Shown here one piece after another: positions 56,455 to 64,000 of a stretch of 64,000 bases of DNA (position 1 is its first letter; each line of letters starts with the position of its first letter). Location of the stretch: assembly GCF_002024505.1 (NCBI RefSeq), contig NZ_CP019402.1, forward strand, positions 2,418,001 through 2,482,000, in the 5' to 3' direction. The stretch is from Plantibacter flavus (GTDB lineage: Bacteria > Actinomycetota > Actinomycetes > Actinomycetales > Microbacteriaceae). The notes below the pieces were generated by a model. It saw nothing but the letters and a program-made list of their open reading frames with translations, searched no databases and had not been told where the DNA came from. The translations under genes were made by a program, and so were the position numbers.

Positions 56455-57351
56455 TTAGTAGTCGTCGACCGCCGGCTGGGTCACCTTGGTGCCGGAGGCG
56501 CCGAGGGTGGCGTCGTAGATCTTGGTCCAGGTGTCGCCGCCATCGGTGAACATCGTGTTGATGAAGTGGCGGAGGGCGTCGTCACCCTTCGGCAGACCGA
56601 TGCCGTACAGCTCGGTGCTGAACGGCTCGCCCACGACCTTGAGCTCGTCGGGGAACTGCGCCGCATACCCGATCAGGATCGCCTGGTCGGTCGTGACCGC
56701 GTCGACCTTGCCGTCGTTCAGGGCCTCGACACACTGCGAGTAGGTGTCGAACTCCTCCGTCTTGGTGTCGGGGAAGTTGTCCTTGATGTTCTGGATGGGC
56801 GTGGAGCCCGTCGCCGAACACACGGTCTTGCCGGCGAGGTCGTCCTCGCCCTTGATGTCGTTGTTGTCCGCGGCGACGAGCAGGCCCTGGCCGGTCTCGA
56901 AGTACGGTCCGGCGAAGTCGATCTGCTCCTTGCGCTTGTCGGTGATCGAGTAGGTGCCGACGTAGTAGTCGATGTCACCGTTCACGATGGCAGACTCGCG
57001 GTTGGCGCTCGGGATCGCCTTGAACTCGATCTTGTCGGCGTCGAAGCCGAGCGACGCGGCGATCCAGGTGGCCATCTCGACGTCGAAGCCGGAACGCTCG
57101 CCGGTGGCGGCGTCGAGGTAACCGAGACCGGGCTGGTCCTCCTTGACGCCGATGCGGACCTTGTCGGCCTTCACCATCGCGTCGTACGTGGGGCTGCCCT
57201 CGAGCTGGACGTCGGTGGCGACCTCGAAGAGTGCGCCGCCGTCGGACGCGCCGTCGGTCGATCCGGTGCCGGCGTCGCCGCCGCTGCACCCGCTGAGCGC
57301 GAGCGCTGCTGCAGCGACTCCCGCGGTGATGAACATGAGCCTCTTGCGCAT
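56455..57351 (-). CDS. gluB: Glutamate-binding lipoprotein of ABC transporter
   Basis: This 298-residue solute-binding protein has a lipoprotein signal: MRKRLMFITAGVAAAALALSGC, with the lipobox LSGC and Cys22, followed by a Gly/Ser linker. The SBP_bac_3 fold has ERSGFDVEMATWIAASLGF and DKRKEQIDFAGPYFETGQGLL. The ligand is probably glutamate or glutamine. ATG 57351 follows GGAAGGA. Confidence 0.92.
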   Translation of the reverse strand: MRKRLMFITAGVAAAALALSGCSGGDAGTGSTDGASDGGALFEVATDVQLEGSPTYDAMVKADKVRIGVKEDQPGLGYLDAATGERSGFDVEMATWIAASLGFDADKIEFKAIPSANRESAIVNGDIDYYVGTYSITDKRKEQIDFAGPYFETGQGLLVAADNNDIKGEDDLAGKTVCSATGSTPIQNIKDNFPDTKTEEFDTYSQCVEALNDGKVDAVTTDQAILIGYAAQFPDELKVVGEPFSTELYGIGLPKGDDALRHFINTMFTDGGDTWTKIYDATLGASGTKVTQPAVDDY

Positions 57352-57442
57352 GTTGTCCTTCCTTCCTTGGTGCCCGGGACGGGCCGATCGGTTGGTCAGT
57401 TCCGGGTCGCCGCGCGGGTCGCGCGATCCGGAGTCGGATGGG

Positions 57443-58291
57443 TCAGTGGGTGAGGAGCTTCGACAGGAAGTCCTTCGCCCGCTCGGACTGCGGGTTCGTG
57501 AAGAACGACTCGGGGTCGGTGTCCTCGAGGATCTCGCCATCGGCCATGAAGACGACGCGATCGGCGGCCTTCCTGGCGAAGCCCATCTCGTGGGTGACGA
57601 CGATCATGGTCATGCCCTCACCGGCGAGCTGCACCATGACGTCGAGGACCTCGTTGATCATCTCGGGGTCGAGGGCCGAGGTCGGTTCGTCGAACAGCAT
57701 GACCTTCGGCTTCATCGCGAGGGCGCGGGCGATCGCCACACGCTGCTGCTGCCCGCCGGACAACTGTGCCGGCAGCTTGTCGGCCTGCACGCCGATGCCG
57801 ACGCGCTCGAGCAGCACCTTCGCCGCATCGTCGGCGTCGCGCTTCTTCTGCTTGCGCACCTTGATCGGGCCGAGGGTGACGTTCTCGCGGATCGTCTTGT
57901 GCGCGAACAGGTTGAACGACTGGAACACCATGCCGACGTCGGCGCGCAGCTCGGCGAGCTGCTTGCCCTCCTCCGGCAGCTTCTTGCCGTCGATCCGGAT
58001 CTCCCCCGAGCTGATCGTCTCGAGCCGGTTGATCGTCCGGCAGAGGGTCGACTTGCCGGACCCGGACGGTCCGATCACGACGACGACCTCGCCCTTGTTG
58101 ACGGTGAGGTTGATGTCCTTCAGGGCGTGGAACTCGCCGTAGTGCTTCTCGACGTTCTCCATGACGACGAGGGGCTCGCCGCGCCCTGCCTGGATCGGGT
58201 TGCTCGTGGTCTCGTATACGCCGGCGGCACCATGCGAGGCTGCTGCATCGGGTTCCGCCGGGCCGGAGTTCGGGGACACTGTTGGCTCCAT
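57443..58291 (-). CDS. gluA: Glutamate-type ABC transporter ATP-binding protein
   Basis: This 282-residue ATPase has Walker [11 protein letters not shown]-loop FQSFNLFAH, signature LSGGQQQR, Walker B VMLFDEP and H-loop VTHEMG. About 40 N-terminal residues ([15 protein letters not shown]) precede the ATPase core, which is longer than in the typical 240-residue family. ATG 58291 has no ribosome site but has a TAGTTT -10-like box seven bases upstream; a shorter start near the core (MENVEKHYG) is possible. First gene of gluABCD. Confidence 0.92.
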   Translation of the reverse strand: MEPTVSPNSGPAEPDAAASHGAAGVYETTSNPIQAGRGEPLVVMENVEKHYGEFHALKDINLTVNKGEVVVVIGPSGSGKSTLCRTINRLETISSGEIRIDGKKLPEEGKQLAELRADVGMVFQSFNLFAHKTIRENVTLGPIKVRKQKKRDADDAAKVLLERVGIGVQADKLPAQLSGGQQQRVAIARALAMKPKVMLFDEPTSALDPEMINEVLDVMVQLAGEGMTMIVVTHEMGFARKAADRVVFMADGEILEDTDPESFFTNPQSERAKDFLSKLLTH

Positions 58292-58342
58292 GTAACCCAA
58301 ACTAGGTGACCGTGTGTTTCGTGCGCATGACGGAAGCGCTAC

Positions 58343-58360
58343 GGTTACCGTTTCGTAACC
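58343..58360. promoter_or_regulatory. Inverted repeat upstream of gluA, possible nitrogen-control site
   Basis: Arms GGTTAC and GTAACC are separated by six bases and lie 52-70 bases before the gluA start. On the minus strand it reads GTTAC-n6-GTAAC, similar to the GlnR pattern gTnAC-n6-GaAAC. Assignment to GlnR is an inference. Confidence 0.4.
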
Positions 58361-58383
58361 TCGACGGTCGACGCCTCAGACGC

Positions 58384-59184
58384 TCAGGCGTGCTGCGCGA
58401 ACGCGCTCTCGAAGACGCACACCGACGCCGCGGTGGCCAGGTTCATGCTCTCGGCACGGCCGTAGATCGGTACCGTAACCGCACGGTCGACGAGCTCGAG
58501 GTGCTCGTCGGTGAGTCCCCTGGCCTCGTTGCCGAACACCCATGCCGTCGGCTTCGCGAGCACGCCTTCCGACCGGACCACGAGGAGGTCCTCGCCCTTG
58601 ATGTCGGCCGCGAGCGTCTGCAGTCCCGCCGCACGGGCCCGTTCCAGCACGGTGGGCAGCTCGACACCGACCGCGACGGGCAGGTGGAAGAGCGAGCCGG
58701 TCGTGGAGCGCACGACCTTCGGGTTGTAGAGGTCCACGGTCCGTCCGCTCAGGACGACGGCGTCCGCTCCGGCGGCGTCGGCGGCTCGGATGATCGTCCC
58801 GAGGTTGCCCGGGTCCCGGACCTCCTCCAGGATGACGACGAGCTGCGGCTCCCCGGCGAAGATGTCCTTGATGGAGGTCGGGAACTGCTGCGCGACCGCG
58901 ATGAACCCCTGCGGCGTGACGGTGTCGGCCATCGACTCCAGCACCTGCTCGGTGACGAACTCGACCTCGAGTCCCGCATCGGTGGCCGCGGCCCCGATGT
59001 CGGTGTAGCGCTCGAGGGCCGTCGGCGTCGCGTACAGCTCGAGGATCAGGTCGGGCCGGAACTGCAGGGCCTCCGACACCGCCTGCGGTCCTTCGAGGAG
59101 GAACAGGCCGGTCTCCTGTCTCGCCGGACGCTTGGCGAGTTTGGCGACGGAACGGACGCGCGGTGACCGCGGATTGTCAAGCAC
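58384..59184 (-). CDS. TrmH/SpoU-family RNA 2'-O-methyltransferase
   Basis: This 266-residue enzyme has an N-terminal substrate-binding part (ETGLFLLEGPQAVSEAL) and the SPOUT knot: LEEVRDPGNLGTIIRAADAAGAD, WVFGNEARGL and VPIYGRAESMNLATAASV. It probably methylates a ribose in rRNA or tRNA; target unknown. GTG 59184 is used. It lies after the infC-rpmI-rplT terminator, the place held by tsnR (Rv1644) in mycobacteria. Confidence 0.93.
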   Translation of the reverse strand: MLDNPRSPRVRSVAKLAKRPARQETGLFLLEGPQAVSEALQFRPDLILELYATPTALERYTDIGAAATDAGLEVEFVTEQVLESMADTVTPQGFIAVAQQFPTSIKDIFAGEPQLVVILEEVRDPGNLGTIIRAADAAGADAVVLSGRTVDLYNPKVVRSTTGSLFHLPVAVGVELPTVLERARAAGLQTLAADIKGEDLLVVRSEGVLAKPTAWVFGNEARGLTDEHLELVDRAVTVPIYGRAESMNLATAASVCVFESAFAQHA

Positions 59185-59219
59185 GCACCCATCCTATGGG
59201 TCGCACTCCGGACAGACGA

Positions 59220-59251
59220 AACGGCCCGATCCCTGGTGGGATCGGGCCGTT
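59220..59251 (-). terminator. Terminator after rplT
   Basis: A 14-bp perfect stem (59220-59233 with 59238-59251) has a TGGT-complement loop. It lies 36 bases past the rplT stop; the minus strand ends GTTTCG. It separates the ribosomal operon from the TrmH gene. Confidence 0.75.
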
Positions 59252-59286
59252 CGAACACGTCGTCCGGTCGGACGCAGGGCTTCCGA

Positions 59287-59673
59287 CTAGGCGGAGACCT
59301 TGGGTGCCGAGGTGTCGGCGGGCAGTGCGGCCTTGGCCGACGCGACGAGGGCCGCGAAGGTGGCGGGCTCGTGAACCGCGAGGTCCGCGAGGATACGGCG
59401 GTCGACCTCGATCCCGGCGAGGCCGAGACCCTGGATGAAGCGGTTGTACGTCATGCCGTTGGCACGCGAAGCCGCGTTGATGCGCTGGATCCAGAGGCGA
59501 CGGAAGTCACCCTTGCGCGCACGACGGTCGCGGTACGAGTAGACGAGGGAGTGAGTGACCTGCTCCTTGGCCTTGCGGTACAGACGCGAACGCTGACCGC
59601 GGTAACCGGCGGCGCGCTCGAGGATGACGCGACGCTTCTTGTGAGCGTTGACCGCCCTTTTGACTCTTGCCAT
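59287..59673 (-). CDS. rplT: 50S ribosomal protein L20
   Basis: This 128-residue early-assembly protein binds 23S rRNA domain II. It starts [26 protein letters not shown] and contains [20 protein letters not shown]. Last gene of infC-rpmI-rplT. In other bacteria L20 represses this operon; I see no obvious mimic of its rRNA site. Confidence 0.98.
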   Translation of the reverse strand: MARVKRAVNAHKKRRVILERAAGYRGQRSRLYRKAKEQVTHSLVYSYRDRRARKGDFRRLWIQRINAASRANGMTYNRFIQGLGLAGIEVDRRILADLAVHEPATFAALVASAKAALPADTSAPKVSA

Positions 59674-59700
59674 GTTCCTAGTTCCTTACGGGTAAACGGT

Positions 59701-59895
59701 CTAGCGACCGAGCAGCTTCTTCATGACCTTGGCGTCGGCGGGCGCCAGCACCTGGTCCTGGTTCAGGCGACGGGTGCGACGGCTGGACTTGCTCTCCAGG
59801 TTGTGTCGCATACCGGCCTGCTGCTTCATCAGCTTGCCGCTGCCGGTGACCTTGAATCGCTTCTTGGCCCCGGAGTGGGTCTTCTGCTTCGGCAT
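59701..59895 (-). CDS. rpmI: 50S ribosomal protein L35
   Basis: This 64-residue basic protein starts [21 protein letters not shown] and has [17 protein letters not shown]. It lies 15 bases after infC and 27 before rplT, the universal order. Confidence 0.98.
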   Translation of the reverse strand: MPKQKTHSGAKKRFKVTGSGKLMKQQAGMRHNLESKSSRRTRRLNQDQVLAPADAKVMKKLLGR

Positions 59896-59910
59896 GGGAT
59901 TCCTCGTTTC

Positions 59911-60537
<627 letters not shown>

Positions 60538-60631
60538 GCGGAGCTCCTCTGACTGGGTGGGATGCCACGCGACCAGGTCCGATACCTGCGACGCGACGAA
60601 ATCGGTTCACCACACACCCGTACCCTCCGCC

Positions 60632-60646
60632 GGTGTTCAGAACACC
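60632..60646 (-). other. Stem-loop in infC 5' leader
   Basis: Seven-bp arms GGTGTTC and GAACACC flank a single base, about 100 bases upstream of the AUC start. It may be part of an attenuator or leader fold. No protein-binding motif recognised. Confidence 0.35.
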
Positions 60647-60760
60647 TGTCGGAAGGCACCACGCCCTGCTACCCGAAGCGGTGAAGCGACAGGCGGAGCG
60701 TGACAACCCGGTAACCTTGTGAAGCGGTCGAGCGCGGGTGGGAGAATCTCCTCTTTCGTA

Positions 60761-60776
60761 CCGAGACATGTCTCGG
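60761..60776. promoter_or_regulatory. 16-bp perfect palindrome between infC and DUF1844 gene
   Basis: CCGAGACATGTCTCGG is fully self-complementary and lies in the 269-base gap between the divergent genes. It is a dimer-site candidate or a leader hairpin. It does not match the LexA consensus. Confidence 0.45.
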
Positions 60777-60806
60777 AGCACCGCACGAGTCTAACAGAGG
60801 ATCCAC

Positions 60807-61178
60807 GTGAACAACACCACCAGCCCGTACGACCACGACGACGAGTCGGGAGGGGCCGATCAGGCCACCCGGGACATCGCCGACGTCCCCGCCGTCGAGG
60901 TCATCACCACGGCCGCCGTGCACCTCATGAGCGCTGCAGCGGTCAAGTGCGGCCTCGCGGACGCGCCCGACGCCCAGACGGACCTCGACGAGGCCCGCAA
61001 GCTCATCAACGCCCTCGCCGGGCTCATCACCGCGGGAGCCCCGGAGATCAGCGACATGCATGCCCGCTCGCTGCGCGACGGCCTGCGATCCCTCCAGCTC
61101 GCCTTCCGGGAGGCGTCCACCATCCAGGATCCCATCGGCAAGGGTCCCGGCGAGAAGTGGACCGGGCCGGTCACCTGA
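60807..61178 (+). CDS. DUF1844 domain protein
   Basis: This 123-residue conserved actinobacterial protein has the DUF1844 core from about residue 30: VEVITTAAVHLMSAAAVKCGLAD, DAQTDLDEARKLINALAGLITAG and SLRDGLRSLQLAFREAS. The all-helical domain has no known activity. GTG 60807 follows GAGG by six bases. In actinobacteria it regularly neighbours infC. Confidence 0.9.
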   Translation: MNNTTSPYDHDDESGGADQATRDIADVPAVEVITTAAVHLMSAAAVKCGLADAPDAQTDLDEARKLINALAGLITAGAPEISDMHARSLRDGLRSLQLAFREASTIQDPIGKGPGEKWTGPVT

Positions 61179-61205
61179 TCGCAGCGCGGCGCTCCGCCTC
61201 GCCGA

Positions 61206-62033
61206 TCAGTCGGCGGGGCGGAGCGACACCGCGAGCGAGTCGACGCGCGTCGCGATGACCTCGTCCGCGGCCCAGCGCTGAGCGAGCCGCGCCAGCACCG
61301 CGTCGAGCTCCTGCTGGGTCAGCCCCTGCAGCAGGCCGAGCTCGACCACGAGCTCGGACCCGGCGAGCTTCGCCTCCGGGTCTCCGGCTCGCAGGCGCAC
61401 GCTCACGACGGCGAGCTCCTGCTCGATCGACCGCTCGAACGCGCCGCGCACCAGCGCGTCCGCGAAGCTCGGCGTCCACGGCTGCGACTGCGCGATCGCC
61501 CACAGCGCGGGTCGGCGTACGGCGAACTCGGTGCTCGACGTCGGATCGAGGACCACGACGTCCGTCTGCTCGCTCGCGGCCGCCAGGGCGACCCGGACGC
61601 CGTCGGCCGGGATCGGCCTCGCCGTCCGGTTCCACGCGGACATCGCCTGCACCGAGCTGAAGACCGGGAGCACGGTGCGGCCGTCCGGACCCGTCACGGT
61701 CACGATGGACAGCTCCTGGGACTTGTCGACCAGCTGACCCTGCTCGTTCTCGCCGGCCTCACCGAGGTGGGCCACGAGCGGGATGAGCAGGCGGGAGTCC
61801 CGGAACGCGTCGACGACCTCGGCCTCGCCGACCTCGCCGGCTCGGAAGCGTCGCAGGGACTCGATCAGCCGCTCGGGCGCACTGCCGTCGTCACCGGAAC
61901 TCGCGTTCGGCTGGAAGCTCCGACCCGCCCAGGGCTGGCCGGCCGAGTCGGCACCACCTGCCGCCGGGTGGGCATGCCCGCCTGAAGGACCGTGACGGTC
62001 GGGCGCGGAGGATTCGTCAGCGGCCCGAGACAT
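61206..62033 (-). CDS. SseB-family protein
   Basis: This 275-residue protein has the SseB N-terminal domain at about 85-200 ([30 protein letters not shown]) and a helical C-terminal region. A Gly/Ala/His-rich disordered lead covers the first 50 residues. ATG 62033 overlaps the priA stop by 17 bases, so it is part of the his transcript. SseB in Enterobacteria is a sulfurtransferase-related name; role here unknown. Confidence 0.86.
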   Translation of the reverse strand: MSRAADESSAPDRHGPSGGHAHPAAGGADSAGQPWAGRSFQPNASSGDDGSAPERLIESLRRFRAGEVGEAEVVDAFRDSRLLIPLVAHLGEAGENEQGQLVDKSQELSIVTVTGPDGRTVLPVFSSVQAMSAWNRTARPIPADGVRVALAAASEQTDVVVLDPTSSTEFAVRRPALWAIAQSQPWTPSFADALVRGAFERSIEQELAVVSVRLRAGDPEAKLAGSELVVELGLLQGLTQQELDAVLARLAQRWAADEVIATRVDSLAVSLRPAD

Positions 62034-62763
62034 CCAGCGCCTCGGCCAGGGTGAATGCGCCGTTGTAGAGCGCCTTCCCGATGATGGCGCCCTCGAGCCC
62101 CAGGGGGACCAACTCGCGCAGTGCGACCAGGTCGTCGAGGCTCGAGATGCCGCCGGAGGCCACCACCGGCCGCTCCGTGCGCTCGAGCACCTGTCGGAGC
62201 AGGTCGATGTTCGGCCCCTGCATCGTGCCGTCCTTCGTGACGTCCGTCACGACGTAGCGTGCACAGCCCGCCTCCTCGAGGCGGTCGAGGACCGTCCACA
62301 GGTCGCCGGCGTCCTGCGTCCAGCCGCGAGCGGCGAGCGTCGTGCCACGGACGTCGAGGCCGACCGCGATCGCCTCGCCGTACTGGGCGATGACGCTCGC
62401 GGCCCACTCGGGGTTCTCGAGCGCCGCGGTCCCGAGGTTGACGCGCGCGACGCCCGTCTCGAGCGCCTGCTCGAGGGAGGCGTCGTCGCGGATGCCGCCC
62501 GACAGCTCGATGTTGACGCCGCGCGCCTTCGAGATGACCTTGCGGATGATCGACCGGTTGTCACCACGACCGAACGCGGCGTCGAGGTCGACGAGGTGGA
62601 TCCACTCCGCCCCCTGACGGGCCCAGTCCAGGGCTGCGTCGACGGGCTCACCGTAGTTCGTCTCCGAACCGGCCTCGCCGCGCGTCAACCGGACGGCCTT
62701 GCCGTCCACGATGTCGATCGCGGGGAGCAGCGTCAGTCCGGCCGTCGTGTTGAACTCGTTCAT
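62017..62763 (-). CDS. priA: Phosphoribosyl isomerase A (HisA/PriA)
   Basis: This 248-residue TIM barrel isomerises ProFAR in histidine synthesis. In actinobacteria, which generally lack trpF, it also acts on PRA in tryptophan synthesis. [18 protein letters not shown] has the first catalytic Asp; [24 protein letters not shown], and [15 protein letters not shown] with the second Asp, follow. The dual role is inferred from phylogeny. ATG 62763 is 86 bases after hisH. Confidence 0.94.
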   Translation of the reverse strand: MNEFNTTAGLTLLPAIDIVDGKAVRLTRGEAGSETNYGEPVDAALDWARQGAEWIHLVDLDAAFGRGDNRSIIRKVISKARGVNIELSGGIRDDASLEQALETGVARVNLGTAALENPEWAASVIAQYGEAIAVGLDVRGTTLAARGWTQDAGDLWTVLDRLEEAGCARYVVTDVTKDGTMQGPNIDLLRQVLERTERPVVASGGISSLDDLVALRELVPLGLEGAIIGKALYNGAFTLAEALDVSGR

Positions 62764-62848
62764 GATCCACCGTCTCTTCGGGAGCTGCGAGCCCCTCGGT
62801 TCCCGGCGCACAGCATGCCTCGCGGCACAAGCACCTGATCCTAGTCGG

Positions 62849-63484
62849 CTACAGGGTGCCGAGCCAGTTGGACAGCAGGCGGATACCGGCGTCGCCCGAC
62901 TTCTCCGGGTGGAACTGCGTCGCCGACAGCGGACCGTTCTCGACGGCTGCGAGGAACGGCACGCCGTGGGTCGCCCAGGTGAGGCGCGGCTCGGGGAACG
63001 GCGGCATGACCTCGAGGGTCCACTGCTGTGCGGCATAGGAGTGGACGAAGTAGAAGCGCTCGTCGGCGAGGCCGTCGAAGAGCACGGACCCCGCGTCCGG
63101 CGACACCGTGTTCCAGCCCATGTGCGGCAGGACGGGCGCTTCGAGTTCCGTGACCGCACCGGGCCACTCCCCCAGGCCGTCGGCCTCGGACCCGCGCTCC
63201 ACGCCACGCTCGAACATGACCTGCATCCCCACGCAGATGCCGAGGACCGGACGCCCTCCCGCGAGACGGCGGTCGATGACCTCGTCGCCGTGGGAGGAAC
63301 GGAGTGCGCCGATCACCGCGTCGAAGGCACCGACCCCTGGCACGACGAGACCGTCGGCGGCCTGGGCCGCCTGACGGTCGCCCGTCAGCACGACGTCTGC
63401 GCCGGCGAGCTCGAGGGCCTTGACGGCGGAGTGCACGTTGCCGGAGCCGTAGTCGAGGACGACCACCGACGGGCGTGCACTCAC
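62849..63484 (-). CDS. hisH: Imidazole glycerol phosphate synthase, glutaminase subunit
   Basis: This 211-residue class I amidotransferase feeds ammonia to His[18 protein letters not shown] begins the protein, [13 protein letters not shown] has the nucleophilic Cys and [12 protein letters not shown] the His-Glu pair. GTG 63484 overlaps the hisB stop by four bases. HisF is not in the window. Confidence 0.97.
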   Translation of the reverse strand: MSARPSVVVLDYGSGNVHSAVKALELAGADVVLTGDRQAAQAADGLVVPGVGAFDAVIGALRSSHGDEVIDRRLAGGRPVLGICVGMQVMFERGVERGSEADGLGEWPGAVTELEAPVLPHMGWNTVSPDAGSVLFDGLADERFYFVHSYAAQQWTLEVMPPFPEPRLTWATHGVPFLAAVENGPLSATQFHPEKSGDAGIRLLSNWLGTL

Positions 63485-64000
63485 AACGCGCCCTTCGTCG
63501 ACGGGATGCCCTGGACCAGCGGGTCGAATGCCTTCGCCTGCCGGAAGGCCCGCGCGAACGCCTTGAACTCCGCTTCGGCGATGTGGTGCGGATCGCGTCC
63601 GCCGAGGACGTTCACGTGCACGGTGAGGCCCGCGTTGAAGGTGATCGCCTCGAAGACGTGACGCACCATCGAACCCGTGAAGTGCCCACCGATCAGGTGG
63701 AACTCGAATCCGGCCGGTTCCCCGCCGTGCACGAGGTACGGACGACCGGAGATGTCGACGACGGCCTGCACGAGGGCCTCGTCGAGCGGGACCAGTGCGT
63801 CGCCGTACCGGGAGATGCCGGCCTTGTCGCCGAGCGCCTGACGGATCGCCTGGCCCAGGACGATCCCGACGTCCTCGACCGTGTGGTGGACGTCGATGTC
63901 GACATCGCCCGTCGCCCGGACGGTCAGGTCGGTCAGCGAGTGCTTCGCGAAGGCCGTGAGCAGGTGGTCGTAGAACGGGACGGAGGTCTCGATGCTGCTC
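63481..64000 (-). CDS. hisB: Imidazoleglycerol-phosphate dehydratase, N-terminus cut by window edge
   Basis: The frame is open to base 64000 and gives 172 residues: the protein lacks about its first 25 residues. [22 protein letters not shown] and [20 protein letters not shown] hold the manganese-binding His/Glu sets, as do [21 protein letters not shown] and [19 protein letters not shown]. It is the monofunctional type. Order hisB-hisH-priA is the actinobacterial one. Confidence 0.95.
   Translation of the reverse strand, partial: SSIETSVPFYDHLLTAFAKHSLTDLTVRATGDVDIDVHHTVEDVGIVLGQAIRQALGDKAGISRYGDALVPLDEALVQAVVDISGRPYLVHGGEPAGFEFHLIGGHFTGSMVRHVFEAITFNAGLTVHVNVLGGRDPHHIAEAEFKAFARAFRQAKAFDPLVQGIPSTKGAL

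Overview
The window is high-G+C DNA from an actinobacterium of the Microbacteriaceae type. The evidence is strong codon bias to G/C at third positions, frequent GTG starts, a 16S-23S spacer without tRNA genes, and a gene order from infC to der that I recall as matching Mycobacterium tuberculosis Rv1641 to Rv1713 in reverse orientation. The 16S text (32334-33857) reads like Microbacteriaceae, possibly near Plantibacter; I hold the genus only weakly because no database search was possible. Most genes lie on the minus strand.

Region 1 (1-12142) is accessory: a truncated SDR gene, a WYL regulator divergent from a VOC gene, a small P-loop kinase-like gene, a TetR/quinone reductase divergent pair, a DoxX/HxlR divergent pair, tRNA-Pro(GGG), a 66-residue membrane protein, an acyl-CoA ligase, a flotillin/NfeD pair, a NUDIX-NYN fusion and a second TetR regulator. 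Three of the divergent pairs carry an inverted repeat in the shared promoter region.

Region 2 (12172-28379, all minus) is a tightly packed housekeeping run. In transcription order it is: TPR-like protein with 19-residue repeats, HAD phosphatase, 52-residue protein, tlyA, nadK, recN, pyrG, NUDIX hydrolase, xerD, parA-like, scpA, scpB, pseudouridine synthase, tyrA, cmk, der. Many stop and start codons overlap.

Region 3 (28473-34275) is one complete rRNA operon (16S-23S-5S, minus strand) with two tandem promoters, a boxA-type leader, candidate processing stems and a terminator. It separates tyrS and the PQQ/zinc-ribbon gene from the TPR-like gene.

Region 4 (34454-46527) holds a zinc-ribbon/beta-propeller membrane protein, tyrS, a plus-strand SatD-like/membrane protein pair, a 3-methyladenine glycosylase and an arginine cluster argC-J-B-D-F-H with no argR or argG.

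Region 5 (46729-64000) contains a NarL-type two-component system, a membrane protein followed by an XRE-MurA fusion with a 24-bp palindrome over its start region, pheST, a glutamate-type ABC transporter (gluABCD), a TrmH methyltransferase, infC-rpmI-rplT with an AUC start on infC, a DUF1844 gene, an SseB-like gene and hisB-hisH-priA. The XRE-MurA fusion and its operator are the most interesting candidates for an undescribed regulatory system.
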